A stretch of 64,000 nt of DNA from Pseudomonas extremorientalis (GTDB lineage Bacteria > Pseudomonadota > Gammaproteobacteria > Pseudomonadales > Pseudomonadaceae), in the NCBI RefSeq assembly GCF_001870465.1, contig NZ_MDGK01000058.1, positions 27,055 to 91,054 on the forward strand. Direction: 5' to 3'. The stretch's first letter is position 1; every line of letters begins with the position of its first letter. Positions 23,277 through 31,323 of this stretch are shown one piece after another. The notes under the pieces are model-generated. The model was not told the origin of the DNA, made no database searches, and worked only from the letters and a program-made list of their open reading frames with translations. A program made the position numbers and the translations under genes.

Positions 23277-24281
23277 TTACTTGACCTCGTTCAGGTAACG
23301 GGCGGCGAAGGCTTCCTGCACAGCGGCCATTTTTTCGTAGTCCACCACGCCGGCGCGGGCGTAGTCGCTGTCGGGCAGGAACTGTGCGGCCACCTCCGCC
23401 GGCATCTTCATCGGCCGTACCGGACGCAGGTAGGCTTTGGCCCAGAGCGCCTGGCCTTCGTCCGACAGCACGAAGTCGAGGACCTTTTCTGCGTTGGCGC
23501 GGTGCGGCGCGTTGGCCACCAGGCTCATCACGTAGGGCACGCTGATGCTGCCTTCCTGGGGAATCACGAAGGCGACGTTGGCCTTGTCTTTGTAGCGCGC
23601 GCGATAGGCGTTGAAGTCGTAGTCCACCAGGATCGGCAACTCGCCGGACAGCACCCGCGCATAGGCGGTCTGCTTGGGCACGATGGGCGCGTTTTTCGCC
23701 AGTTTCTGGAAGTAGTCGATGGCCGGCGCGAAGTTGTCCAGGTCGCCGCCCATGGCGCGGTTGATCGCCACCGCCGACACGTAGCCAACGAAGGCACTGG
23801 ACGGGTCGAGGTAACCGACCATGCCTTTGTATTCAGGCTTGAGCAGGTCGGCCCAGCTTTGCGGCACCGGCAGACCACCGAGCGCATCGACGTTGACCAT
23901 GATGCCCAAGGTGCCGGAGTGGATCGCGAACCAATGGCCGGCCGGGTCTTTCAGCCCGGCGGGAATCTGGTCCCAGGCCTTGGGTTTGTAGGTGCCGACC
24001 ACCTCGGCCTTTTGCGCCTGCAGGCCGAAGGTCACGCCGTAGTAAACGACGTCGGCCACCGGTGCGGCTTTCTCTGCCACCAACTGCGCCAGGGATTGGC
24101 CGGAGTTCTTGTTGTCCAAGGGCACTTGCACGCCGGTGCTGGCGGCGATGGCCTTGAGCTGGGTGGCCCAGTCGGCCCAGTCCGGCGGGCAGTTGTAGCA
24201 GATCGCGGTTTCGGCGGCCTGGGCCAGGCTGGCCACACCGCACAGCAGCACGGCTGCCAGGGTTTTACGGAATGCGCGCAT
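23277..24281 (-). CDS. ABC transporter substrate-binding protein (family 1 / Fe3+-AfuA-like fold)
   Basis: A 334-residue periplasmic binding protein with a signal peptide 'LAAVLLCGVASLAQA' and mature start 'AETAICYNCPPDWADW', where two Cys residues could form a disulphide. 'LAQLVAEKAAPVADVVYYGVTFGLQAQKAEVVG' and 'GELPILVDYDFNAYR' are typical of polyamine, iron and phosphonate binding proteins. ATG 24281 has a GAGGAAA ribosome site and lies inside the 3' end of the LacI gene (17-base overlap). The ligand is probably the substrate of the adjacent GpdQ-like enzyme, by context only. Confidence 0.85.
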   Translation of the reverse strand: MRAFRKTLAAVLLCGVASLAQAAETAICYNCPPDWADWATQLKAIAASTGVQVPLDNKNSGQSLAQLVAEKAAPVADVVYYGVTFGLQAQKAEVVGTYKPKAWDQIPAGLKDPAGHWFAIHSGTLGIMVNVDALGGLPVPQSWADLLKPEYKGMVGYLDPSSAFVGYVSAVAINRAMGGDLDNFAPAIDYFQKLAKNAPIVPKQTAYARVLSGELPILVDYDFNAYRARYKDKANVAFVIPQEGSISVPYVMSLVANAPHRANAEKVLDFVLSDEGQALWAKAYLRPVRPMKMPAEVAAQFLPDSDYARAGVVDYEKMAAVQEAFAARYLNEVK

Positions 24282-25284
24282 CAGGGGTTTCCTCGTGGGG
24301 TTGAGTGCTTTCGCCCGGCCGGATATGGCAAGGCAGGCAATGAGACGTCGGGGCATGGCCGGCGATCTGCGCCAGCAGTTGGTCAATCACGGTGCTGGCC
24401 AGCAGCGCAATCGGCTGCACCACACTGCACAGGGTGGGGTGCATCTGGGTGCCGAGGCTGATGCCATCGAAGCCCATCACCGAGAGTTGTTCGGGCACGT
24501 TCCAGGCGTTGCGGCGCAGTTCGGCGATCAGGCTGATGGCCAGGAAGTCGTTGGAACACACCAGTGCGGTGGGTGCATCCTCGCCTTGGAGGAATGGCGC
24601 GATGGCGGCGAATTCCGCCTGGGTGTGTGCCGGCATTTCGATGACCGGACGCGCTGGCAAGCCGCATTCGCGCATCGCCTCGCAATACCCGGCGTACCGC
24701 AGGCGCGCACGGTCCGACTGCAAGGCGGGACCGGCGACCATGCTGATGCGGCGGTGCCCCGCTTCCAGCAAATAACGCGTGGCCAAGGCCATGCCCGCGC
24801 GGTTGTCCACCGACACAGCGCTGTAGCTGGGGTTGCTGGGTTGGTGGTAGGCCAGCACAAACGGGGTTTTCTCTGTATTCAGGCTGCTGAGCACGACGTT
24901 GCTTTCAGCATCCGTGACCGTCAGCACCAGGCCGTCCACGCGCTGGCGCAACAACTCTTCCACCACAATGCTTTCGCGCTCGCTGTTGTAGTCGGTAGTC
25001 GCCAACAGCAGGCTGTAGCCGCGTGCACGTGCCGCGCGCTCCATGGCCTGGAACTGTTCGGCGAACACCGGGTTGAGCAGGTTGGGCACCACCACGCCGA
25101 TCAACCGGGTGGTTTGCAGGCGCAATTGGCGGCCCAGCAGATTGGGCCGGAACCCCAACTCACGGGCGGCGGCGAACACCTGCTCACGGGTGGTCGGGCG
25201 CACCTGGTCGGGGGAGGCAAAAGTGCGGGCGGCGGTGGCGCGGGATACGCCGGCCAGCCGCGCGACGTCTTTCAAGTCAGTCAT
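24265..25284 (-). CDS. LacI-family transcriptional regulator
   Basis: A 339-residue regulator: helix-turn-helix and hinge in 'TDLKDVARLAGVSRATAARTFASPDQVRPTTREQV' at residues 2-36, then the periplasmic-binding-protein-like ligand domain ('LIGVVVPNLLNPVFAEQFQAMERAARARGYSLLLATTDYN', 'ALVCSNDFLAISLIAELRR'). It is the first gene of a seven-gene minus-strand operon with an ABC importer, GpdQ-like phosphodiesterase and OprD porin, and most likely controls it. ATG 25284 is the natural start of the DNA-binding domain; longer frames run into the upstream repeat. Confidence 0.9.
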   Translation of the reverse strand: MTDLKDVARLAGVSRATAARTFASPDQVRPTTREQVFAAARELGFRPNLLGRQLRLQTTRLIGVVVPNLLNPVFAEQFQAMERAARARGYSLLLATTDYNSERESIVVEELLRQRVDGLVLTVTDAESNVVLSSLNTEKTPFVLAYHQPSNPSYSAVSVDNRAGMALATRYLLEAGHRRISMVAGPALQSDRARLRYAGYCEAMRECGLPARPVIEMPAHTQAEFAAIAPFLQGEDAPTALVCSNDFLAISLIAELRRNAWNVPEQLSVMGFDGISLGTQMHPTLCSVVQPIALLASTVIDQLLAQIAGHAPTSHCLPCHIRPGESTQPHEETPDARIP

Positions 25285-25639
25285 TGTCACTCGCTTGAGA
25301 TCGATCTCATTGGCGAGGACAGTAGCGGCGGAATGTGGCAATTCGGCGGTAGGGTGATGACAGTTTGATGTCGGTGGACCCGATATACAGGGGCCAAACT
25401 GTGGGAGGGGGCTTGCCCCCGATGGCAGTGGGTCAGTACTGGATTGGGTGGCTGATACACTGCCATCGGGGGCAAGCCCCCTCCCACATTGGATCGGTGC
25501 CCATCCATAGATGGTCATACTCGCAGGGTAGGGTCACAAACCGGACGCAGCAAAATCCGCCCACTAACCTTTCGATTCGATCCAAGTGCGGGCACAATGC
25601 GTGTCCTTTTTTGGCAGGCACCGCCGCAGGCTCTCAAAA
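25285..25639. other. 355-base intergenic stretch with promoter region and long inverted repeat
   Basis: The stretch separates the divergent LacI operon and nspC. It holds a 31-base perfect inverted repeat at 25400-25488, and no further coding frame that I can support. The ribosome site of nspC (CAGG) lies near 25629. The LacI operator must lie between about 25290 and 25395, but no clear dyad stands out by eye. Confidence 0.5.
25400..25488. repeat. 31-base perfect inverted repeat, 'gtgggagggggcttgcccc' family
   Basis: The arm at 25400-25430 (beginning TGTGGGAGGGGGCTTGCCCC) is matched without error by its reverse complement at 25458-25488 around a 27-base loop. The same design recurs at 28024-28112, 32617-32706 and 46053-46140, with more mismatches. 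The long stem could fold in RNA from either strand. Confidence 0.9.
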
Positions 25640-26737
25640 ATGATCAAAACGCCGTACTACCTCATCGATAAACAGAAGCTTCTGGTCAACATGCAGAAGA
25701 TTGCTTACGTGCGCGAACAGTCCGGCGCCAAGGCCCTGCTGGCGCTCAAGTGCTTTGCCACCTGGTCGGTGTTCGACCTGATGCAGCAATACATGGACGG
25801 CACCACCTCGTCGTCGCTGTACGAGTTGAAGCTCGGCCGCCAGAAGTTCGAAGGTGAAGCCCACGCCTACAGCGTGGCCTGGGCCGACGATGAAATCGAA
25901 GAGATGCTGGATAACTGCGACAAAATCATCTTCAACTCCATCAGCCAGCTGCAGCGCTTTGCCGAACGCAGCGAAGGCAAGACCCGCGGCCTGCGCGTCA
26001 ACCCGCAGGTGAGCAGCTCCGACTACCTGCTGGCCGACCCGGCGCGTCCGTTCAGCCGCCTGGGCGAATGGGACCCGGTGAAGATCGAAGGTGTGATCGA
26101 GCAGATCTCTGGCTTCATGTTCCACAACAACTGCGAGAACGGCGACTTCAGCCTGTTCGACAAGATGCTCGGCGTCATCGAAGAACGCTTCGGCGCGCTG
26201 CTGCACAAGGTCGAGTGGGTCAGCCTCGGCGGCGGCATCCACTTCACCGGTGAAGACTATGCCGTGGACGCGTTCTGCGCCCGCCTGAAGGCATTCTCCG
26301 AGAAGTACGGCGTGCAGGTGTACCTGGAACCCGGCGAAGCGGCGATCACCAACAGCGCCTCGTTGGAAGTGACCGTGCTCGACACCCTCTACAACGGCAA
26401 GCACCTCGCCGTGGTCGACAGCTCCATCGAAGCCCACCTGCTGGACCTGCTGATCTACCGCCTCAACGCCAAGCTGGCACCAAGCGACGGTGAACACACC
26501 TACATGGTGTGCGGCAAATCCTGCCTGGCCGGAGACATCTTCGGCGAGTATCAATTTGATCGTCCGCTGGCCATCGGCGATCGGCTGTCGTTCATCGACA
26601 CCGCAGGCTACACCATGGTCAAGAAAAACTGGTTCAACGGCCTGAAAATGCCGTCCATCGTAGTGAAACAACTCGACGGTACAGTCGAGATGGTTCGTGA
26701 ATTTGGTTACGACGACTACCTGTCCAGCCTTTCGTAA
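25640..26737 (+). CDS. nspC: Carboxynorspermidine/carboxyspermidine decarboxylase
   Basis: A 365-residue PLP enzyme of the alanine racemase/DABA-DC fold that removes CO2 from carboxy(nor)spermidine. 'KALLALKCFATWS' carries the PLP Lys37; 'HNNCENGDFSLFDKML', 'VEWVSLGGGIHFTGEDY' (phosphate loop), 'VYLEPGEAAI' and the subunit-crossing 'VCGKSCLAGDIFGEY' with catalytic Cys are all in family order, and the length fits. ATG 25640 chosen, since the protein starts 'MIKTPYYLID' like its homologs. The dehydrogenase of the same pathway follows 28 bases later. Confidence 0.92.
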   Translation: MIKTPYYLIDKQKLLVNMQKIAYVREQSGAKALLALKCFATWSVFDLMQQYMDGTTSSSLYELKLGRQKFEGEAHAYSVAWADDEIEEMLDNCDKIIFNSISQLQRFAERSEGKTRGLRVNPQVSSSDYLLADPARPFSRLGEWDPVKIEGVIEQISGFMFHNNCENGDFSLFDKMLGVIEERFGALLHKVEWVSLGGGIHFTGEDYAVDAFCARLKAFSEKYGVQVYLEPGEAAITNSASLEVTVLDTLYNGKHLAVVDSSIEAHLLDLLIYRLNAKLAPSDGEHTYMVCGKSCLAGDIFGEYQFDRPLAIGDRLSFIDTAGYTMVKKNWFNGLKMPSIVVKQLDGTVEMVREFGYDDYLSSLS

Positions 26738-26765
26738 GCTGGCGGATAAAGGAGAGATAAAGCAA

Positions 26766-28010
26766 TTGAAAAAGAACGTTCTTATCATTGGTGCAGGAGG
26801 TGTCGCCAAGGTGGTGGCCCACAAGTGCGCGCAGCACAACGACGAACTCGGTCGTATTGCTATCGCGTCGCGCAACATCTCCAAATGCCAGGCCATCATC
26901 GACAGCGTCAAGGCCAAGGGTAGCCTCAAGGTACCCGCCGATATCCAAGCCTTCGCGCTGAACGCCCTGGACGTGGAAGCGACCAAGGCCCTGATCCGCG
27001 AGACCGACTCGCAGATCGTCATCAACGTCGGTTCCGCGTTCCTCAACATGTCGGTTTTGCGGGCCTGCATCGACACCGGCGTTGCGTACCTCGACACCGC
27101 CATCCACGAAGAGCCGGGCAAGGTCTGCGAGACCCCGCCGTGGTACGGCAACTACGAATGGAACCACCTGGAAGAGTGCAAACAGAAGAACATCACCGCC
27201 ATCCTTGGCGTGGGCTTCGACCCGGGTGTCGTCAACGCGTATGCCGCGCTGGCGCAGCAACAGCATTTCGACCGCATTGATTCGATCGACATCCTCGACG
27301 TCAATGCCGGCTCCCATGGCAAATACTTCGCCACCAATTTCGACCCGGAAATCAACTTCCGCGAGTTCACCGGACAGGTGTGGAGCTGGCAGAACAGCCA
27401 GTGGACCAGCAACACCATGTTCGAAGTCAAACGCACCGATGACCTGCCGGTTGTCGGTCCGCAGAACCTCTACCTCACCGGCCACGATGAAGTGCACTCG
27501 CTGTCGAAAAACCTCGACGTGCCCAACGTGCGTTTCTGGATGAGCTTCGGCGAACACTACATCAACGTGTTCACCGTGCTGAAAAACCTCGGCCTGCTCT
27601 CCGAAAAACCGGTCACCACCGCCGAAGGCCTGGAAGTCGTGCCGCTCAAACTGGTCAAGGCCGTGCTGCCCGACCCGTCCTCGCTGGCCCCCGGCTACAC
27701 CGGCAAGACCTGCATCGGCGACCTGGTCAAGGGCACCAAGAACGGCCAGCCCCACGAGATGTTCATCTACAACGTGGCGTGCCATGAAGAAGCCTTTGCC
27801 GAGACCGACAGCCAGGGCATCTCCTACACCGCAGGCGTGCCACCAGTGGCCGCTGCACTGCTGGTGGCCCGTGGCGAGTGGGATGTGAAGCACATGGCCA
27901 ACGTCGAGGAACTGCCGGCCAAGCCGTTCCTGAAGGCGCTGGATGTGATGGGGTTGCCGACTCGGATCAAAGACGAGAACGGTGATCGGGCTTGGGATGC
28001 GATTGCCTGA
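26766..28010 (+). CDS. Carboxynorspermidine/carboxyspermidine dehydrogenase (saccharopine dehydrogenase family)
   Basis: A 414-residue NADPH-dependent enzyme that joins aspartate semialdehyde to a diamine by reductive condensation, the step before NspC. The Rossmann motif 'LIIGAGGVAKVVAHKCAQ' begins at residue 6, followed by 'TGVAYLDTAIHEEPGKVC', 'TAILGVGFDPGVVNAYAALA' and 'MFIYNVACHEEAFAETDSQGISYTAG' as in this family. A TTG at 26766 with AAGGAGAG about ten bases upstream starts the protein; an in-frame ATG at 26697 lies inside nspC and would add an unrelated tail. Together the two genes give spermidine or norspermidine without SAM. Confidence 0.88.
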   Translation: MKKNVLIIGAGGVAKVVAHKCAQHNDELGRIAIASRNISKCQAIIDSVKAKGSLKVPADIQAFALNALDVEATKALIRETDSQIVINVGSAFLNMSVLRACIDTGVAYLDTAIHEEPGKVCETPPWYGNYEWNHLEECKQKNITAILGVGFDPGVVNAYAALAQQQHFDRIDSIDILDVNAGSHGKYFATNFDPEINFREFTGQVWSWQNSQWTSNTMFEVKRTDDLPVVGPQNLYLTGHDEVHSLSKNLDVPNVRFWMSFGEHYINVFTVLKNLGLLSEKPVTTAEGLEVVPLKLVKAVLPDPSSLAPGYTGKTCIGDLVKGTKNGQPHEMFIYNVACHEEAFAETDSQGISYTAGVPPVAAALLVARGEWDVKHMANVEELPAKPFLKALDVMGLPTRIKDENGDRAWDAIA

Positions 28011-28023
28011 ATAGGCAGCTGCA

Positions 28024-28112
28024 AGTGGGAGGGGGCTTGCTCCCGATAGCGGTAGACCAGTCACACCTGTGTTGACTGAGACACTGCAATCGGGGGCAAG
28101 CCCCCTCCTACA
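28024..28112. repeat. Inverted repeat, 'gtgggagggggcttgcccc' family
   Basis: Arms at 28024-28053 and 28082-28112 pair with a few mismatches ('gggcttgctcccgatag' against 'ctgcaatcgggggcaagcc'). It lies between the 3' ends of the dehydrogenase gene and the convergent IclR gene, the position expected for an element that ends both transcripts. Confidence 0.82.
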
Positions 28113-28131
28113 TTGGGTTTCAGGGTGCCTG

Positions 28132-28911
28132 TCATTCCAGGTTACGGGCCGAGTTGCTCAGTGCCCTTGAGCATTGCAGAAGCGCCGGCGCCAACTGTTT
28201 CTCCGCATCCGCCCGAGTCCAGCGGCTGGTCGGCGCCACCACATGCACCGCCGCCACCGGTCGACCATTGGCACCCAGTACCGGCGCGCCGATGGTCATG
28301 TCGCCCAGGAACAGTTCCTGGCCATTGACCGCATAGCCCTGCTCGCGCACCTGCTGCAACGACGCCATGATTTTGTCGACTTCCGTCAGCGTCTGGCTGG
28401 TATGCGCAATGCGCTGGCTGTTCTCGATCAACACCAACGCTTCCTCCTGCGGCAACGCGCTCAAATACGCCCGCCCCGACGCCGTGCAGTACATCGGCAC
28501 CCGCGAGCCGATCGGCATGTGCACCGGCACAAAGCCCGCGCTGACGAAACGTGCGATGTAGGTCATGTCGTAGCCCGCAGGCTCGGTGAGGCACGAGGTC
28601 TCGCCGGTCAGCCGGGTCAACTCCGACAGAAACGGATTCGCCACCTCGATCAACGAATGCGCATCCAGGTAACTGAAGCCCAACTCCAGCACCCGGGGTG
28701 TGAGTTGGTAATGCCGGGTGCGGGAGTGTTTCCGAAGGTAACCCAGGCTTTCGAGGGTAAACACCATGCGCTGGGCCGAGCTTTTGGTCATGCCGGCGGC
28801 CTCGGCCACCTCTGCAAGGCTCATGCTGCGGCGCTGTGCACTGAATGCCTTGAGCACCGACAGGCCTTTTTCCAGGGATTGGTTGTGCAGACTGTTGCGT
28901 TCTTCGGACAT
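28132..28911 (-). CDS. IclR-family transcriptional regulator
   Basis: A 259-residue regulator: N-terminal winged helix ('QSLEKGLSVLKAFSAQRRSMSLAEVAEAAGMTKSSAQRMVFTLESLGYL', about residues 11-59) and a C-terminal effector domain ending in the family block 'GYAVNGQELFLGDMTIGAPVLGANGRPVAAVHVVAP'. It is divergent from an amino-acid-type ABC importer operon, and two dyads in between (28983-28997 and 29033-29052) are candidate binding sites. IclR proteins either repress or activate with an aromatic or amino acid derived effector. Confidence 0.88.
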   Translation of the reverse strand: MSEERNSLHNQSLEKGLSVLKAFSAQRRSMSLAEVAEAAGMTKSSAQRMVFTLESLGYLRKHSRTRHYQLTPRVLELGFSYLDAHSLIEVANPFLSELTRLTGETSCLTEPAGYDMTYIARFVSAGFVPVHMPIGSRVPMYCTASGRAYLSALPQEEALVLIENSQRIAHTSQTLTEVDKIMASLQQVREQGYAVNGQELFLGDMTIGAPVLGANGRPVAAVHVVAPTSRWTRADAEKQLAPALLQCSRALSNSARNLE

Positions 28912-29126
28912 GGCGGACTCGCGGTCAGGTCGATCAGGCGTGGTGATATTTCTACCTCAAATCACAGAAATAGACCACTTAATATCGCATATCGATACGA
29001 ACAGTTCATTTTGTCGATTTTCTATAGCAATATTCGATTCCAATCAATCGAAATGGCACAGAGCTTGCGATTTCATCGGCAGCCGCTTGCGGTACTGACT
29101 ATCCGTTTTCCTTCTGGAGTAACCCG
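28912..29126. promoter_or_regulatory. Divergent promoter region with two dyad operators
   Basis: This AT-rich 215-base stretch lies between the IclR gene and the amino acid transport operon. It holds TATCG-N5-CGATA at 28983-28997 and the better dyad TTCGATT-N6-AATCGAA at 29033-29052. Their symmetry and position fit IclR binding sites. A GGAG ribosome site for the transport gene lies about eight bases before 29127. Confidence 0.5.
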
Positions 29127-29909
29127 ATGAACAGTCTTTCGCCCTTGTTTCGCCGCCTCGCCTTCGGTCTTTGCGCCACGCTGTGCGTCAGCGCGGTGCA
29201 CGCAGAAAGTGCGTCCTCGTACAAAGTCGGTGCAACGGCCAGTGGTTCGCCGTTTACCTTCCTCGACATCAAGAGCAACAGCATCCAGGGCGTGATGGTC
29301 GATGTGGCCGAGGCCGTGGGCAAGGCTGGCGGCTTTACCAGCCAGATCGAGCAGACCAACTTCGCTGCGCTGATCCCCTCTCTCACCTCCAGCAAGTTGG
29401 ATTTTATTTCCGCCGGCATGCTCAAGACCGAAGAGCGCACCAAGGTCGTCGACTTCAGCGCCCCAGTGTATGCCTACGGTGAAGGCCTGATCATCAACGC
29501 CGACGACAACACCGCCTACCCTGACCTGATGCCGCTGAAGGATCAGGTGGTCGGCGTACAGGCCGGCACCGTCTTCTATGACCAGTTGAACAAGCTCGGC
29601 ATCTTCAAGGAAATCCGCACCTACGACTCCATCGGCGAGATGGTCCGCGACCTGTCCCTGGGCCGCATCAAGGCCGCCGTGGGTGACCAGCCGGTGGTCG
29701 CCTACCAGATCCGCCAGAAGCTGTTCAAAGGCGTGAAACTGGCGCCGGACTACAAGCCCACCAACGTCGGCCAGGTGTGCCTGGTGGTGCGCAAGGGTGA
29801 CGCGCAAACCCTGGAGCGCCTGAACACCGCCATTGCCAGGATCAAGGCAGACGGCACCCTCGACAGCATTCTCAAGAAGTGGGGCCTCGATACCCAGGTG
29901 CGCCCATGA
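29127..29909 (+). CDS. Amino-acid-type ABC transporter substrate-binding protein (family 3)
   Basis: A 260-residue periplasmic binding protein with signal peptide cleaved near residue 27 ('LCVSAVHAES'). The family 3 layout is plain: 'YKVGATASGSPFTFLDIKSNSIQGVMVDVAEAVGKAGG', 'FISAGMLKTEERTKVVDFSAPVYAYG' and 'VGVQAGTVFYDQLNKLG'. The residues that set amino acid binding in HisJ-like proteins (the conserved Arg in 'KTEERTKVVDFS') are present. It is the first gene of a four-gene operon with permease, ATPase and FAD oxidase, all with ATGA overlaps. Confidence 0.9.
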   Translation: MNSLSPLFRRLAFGLCATLCVSAVHAESASSYKVGATASGSPFTFLDIKSNSIQGVMVDVAEAVGKAGGFTSQIEQTNFAALIPSLTSSKLDFISAGMLKTEERTKVVDFSAPVYAYGEGLIINADDNTAYPDLMPLKDQVVGVQAGTVFYDQLNKLGIFKEIRTYDSIGEMVRDLSLGRIKAAVGDQPVVAYQIRQKLFKGVKLAPDYKPTNVGQVCLVVRKGDAQTLERLNTAIARIKADGTLDSILKKWGLDTQVRP

Positions 29910-30574
29910 ACCCGGCGGAGTTCCTGCAAAACGCCCAGGACTTTTTGCCGATTCTGCTGCAAGGCGCGTGGGTGACGATCCAGATCACCGTGCTGTCGTT
30001 CCTGCTCAGCAGTGCCATCGGCCTGGTGCTGGCGTTGCTCAAGCTGTCGCCGATCCGTGCACTGTCGTGGGCGGCGAGCACCATCATCAATGTGATCCGT
30101 GGGCTGCCGATCATCGTGCAGTTGTTCTACATCTACTTCGTGCTACCGGACATGGGCGTGCACCTCACCGCGTTCTACGCGGGCGTGATCGGCATGGGCA
30201 TCGCCTACTCGGCGTACCAGGCCGAGAACTTCCGCACGGGCATCATTGCCGTCGAACAGGGCCAGCGTGAAGCCGCCGAAGCACTGGGCATGCGCTCGGC
30301 GCTGATGATGCGCCGGGTGATCCTGCCGCAAGCGTTTCGCATCGCCCTGCCGCCGTACGGCAACACGTTGGTAATGATGCTCAAGGACTCGTCGCTGGTG
30401 TCCACCATCACCGTCGCGGAGATGACCCGCCAGGGCCAACTGATCGCCTCGTCGACCTTCCAGAACATGACCGTCTACACCCTGGTCGCCCTGCTCTACC
30501 TGCTGATGAGCCTGCCGCTGGTGTACGGCCTGCGCCGCATGGAACAACACCTGGGCCGGAGGAAAAAAGCATGA
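29906..30574 (+). CDS. Amino-acid-type ABC transporter permease
   Basis: A 222-residue inner-membrane protein of the HisM/GlnP family with about five hydrophobic segments. 'GAWVTIQITVLSFLLSSAIGLVLALLKLSP' opens it, and the EAA loop is 'GQREAAEALGMRSALMMRRVILPQAFRIALPPYGN'. The start at 29906 is inside the ATGA overlap with the binding protein stop. With no second permease gene present, it probably forms a homodimer. Confidence 0.9.
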   Translation: MNPAEFLQNAQDFLPILLQGAWVTIQITVLSFLLSSAIGLVLALLKLSPIRALSWAASTIINVIRGLPIIVQLFYIYFVLPDMGVHLTAFYAGVIGMGIAYSAYQAENFRTGIIAVEQGQREAAEALGMRSALMMRRVILPQAFRIALPPYGNTLVMMLKDSSLVSTITVAEMTRQGQLIASSTFQNMTVYTLVALLYLLMSLPLVYGLRRMEQHLGRRKKA

Positions 30575-31323
30575 TCGAGATTCGCCAACTGCAAAAACAT
30601 TACGGCAGCCACCGCGTGCTGCACGGCGTAGACCTCGACGTGGCCAAGGGCGAAGTGGTGTGCCTGATCGGGCCGTCGGGCTCGGGCAAATCCACTTTGC
30701 TGCGCTGCATCAACGCGCTGGAAGCCTATGACGGCGGGCACATCAACGTGTTTGGCGAAACCGTGCAGCGCGGCAGCAAGAGCGTGCACGCCCTGCGCAG
30801 CCGCATGGGCATGGTGTTCCAGCGCTTCAACCTGTTCCCCCATCGCACCGTGCTGGAGAACGTGATGGAAGGCCCGGTGTACGTCAAAGGCGAGCCGCCC
30901 AGGCAGGCTCGCGAAGAAGCCCTGGTGCTGCTGGAAAAAGTCGGCCTGAGCGCCAAGGCCGAGGCCTACCCGGAGCAGCTCTCCGGCGGCCAGCAACAAC
31001 GCGTGGCCATCGCCCGTGCCCTGGCGATGAAACCCGAAGCCATGCTGTTCGATGAACCCACCTCGGCCCTCGACCCTGAACTGGTCGGTGATGTGCTGGC
31101 GGTGATGCGCACCCTCGCCGATGAGGGCATGACCATGATCGTGGTCACTCACGAAATGGGCTTTGCCCGCGAAGTGGCCGACCGCGTGTGCTTCCTGCAT
31201 GGCGGCTACATCGTCGAAAGCGGGCCGGCCGAACAGGTGCTGGGCAACCCGCAGCATGCGCGGACCCAGGACTTCCTGCGGCGCGTGCTGCACCCTACCG
31301 GTAACACGCGGAGCCTGTCATGA
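30571..31323 (+). CDS. Amino-acid-type ABC transporter ATP-binding protein
   Basis: A 250-residue ATPase of the GlnQ/HisP type: Walker A 'GPSGSGKST' at 34-42, Q-loop 'GMVFQRFNLFPHRTVLENV', signature 'LSGGQQQRVAIARALAMKP', Walker B 'MLFDEPTSALDPELV', H-loop 'IVVTHEMGFAREV'. It overlaps the permease gene by four bases and the oxidase gene by four bases (ATGA), so it is tightly coupled to both. Confidence 0.92.
   Translation: MIEIRQLQKHYGSHRVLHGVDLDVAKGEVVCLIGPSGSGKSTLLRCINALEAYDGGHINVFGETVQRGSKSVHALRSRMGMVFQRFNLFPHRTVLENVMEGPVYVKGEPPRQAREEALVLLEKVGLSAKAEAYPEQLSGGQQQRVAIARALAMKPEAMLFDEPTSALDPELVGDVLAVMRTLADEGMTMIVVTHEMGFAREVADRVCFLHGGYIVESGPAEQVLGNPQHARTQDFLRRVLHPTGNTRSLS

Noticed and set aside
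25400..25488. Possible CRISPR or attachment site because of the exact repeats
   Set aside because: Only two opposite arms are present, without regular spacers, without cas genes, and the same pair recurs at scattered intergenic sites. It is a dispersed palindromic element.
26697..26765. An earlier ATG start for the carboxynorspermidine dehydrogenase, inside nspC
   Set aside because: The TTG at 26766 has an AAGGAGAG ribosome site and starts the protein right before the Rossmann motif, as in the family; the upstream 23 residues are nspC read in another frame.
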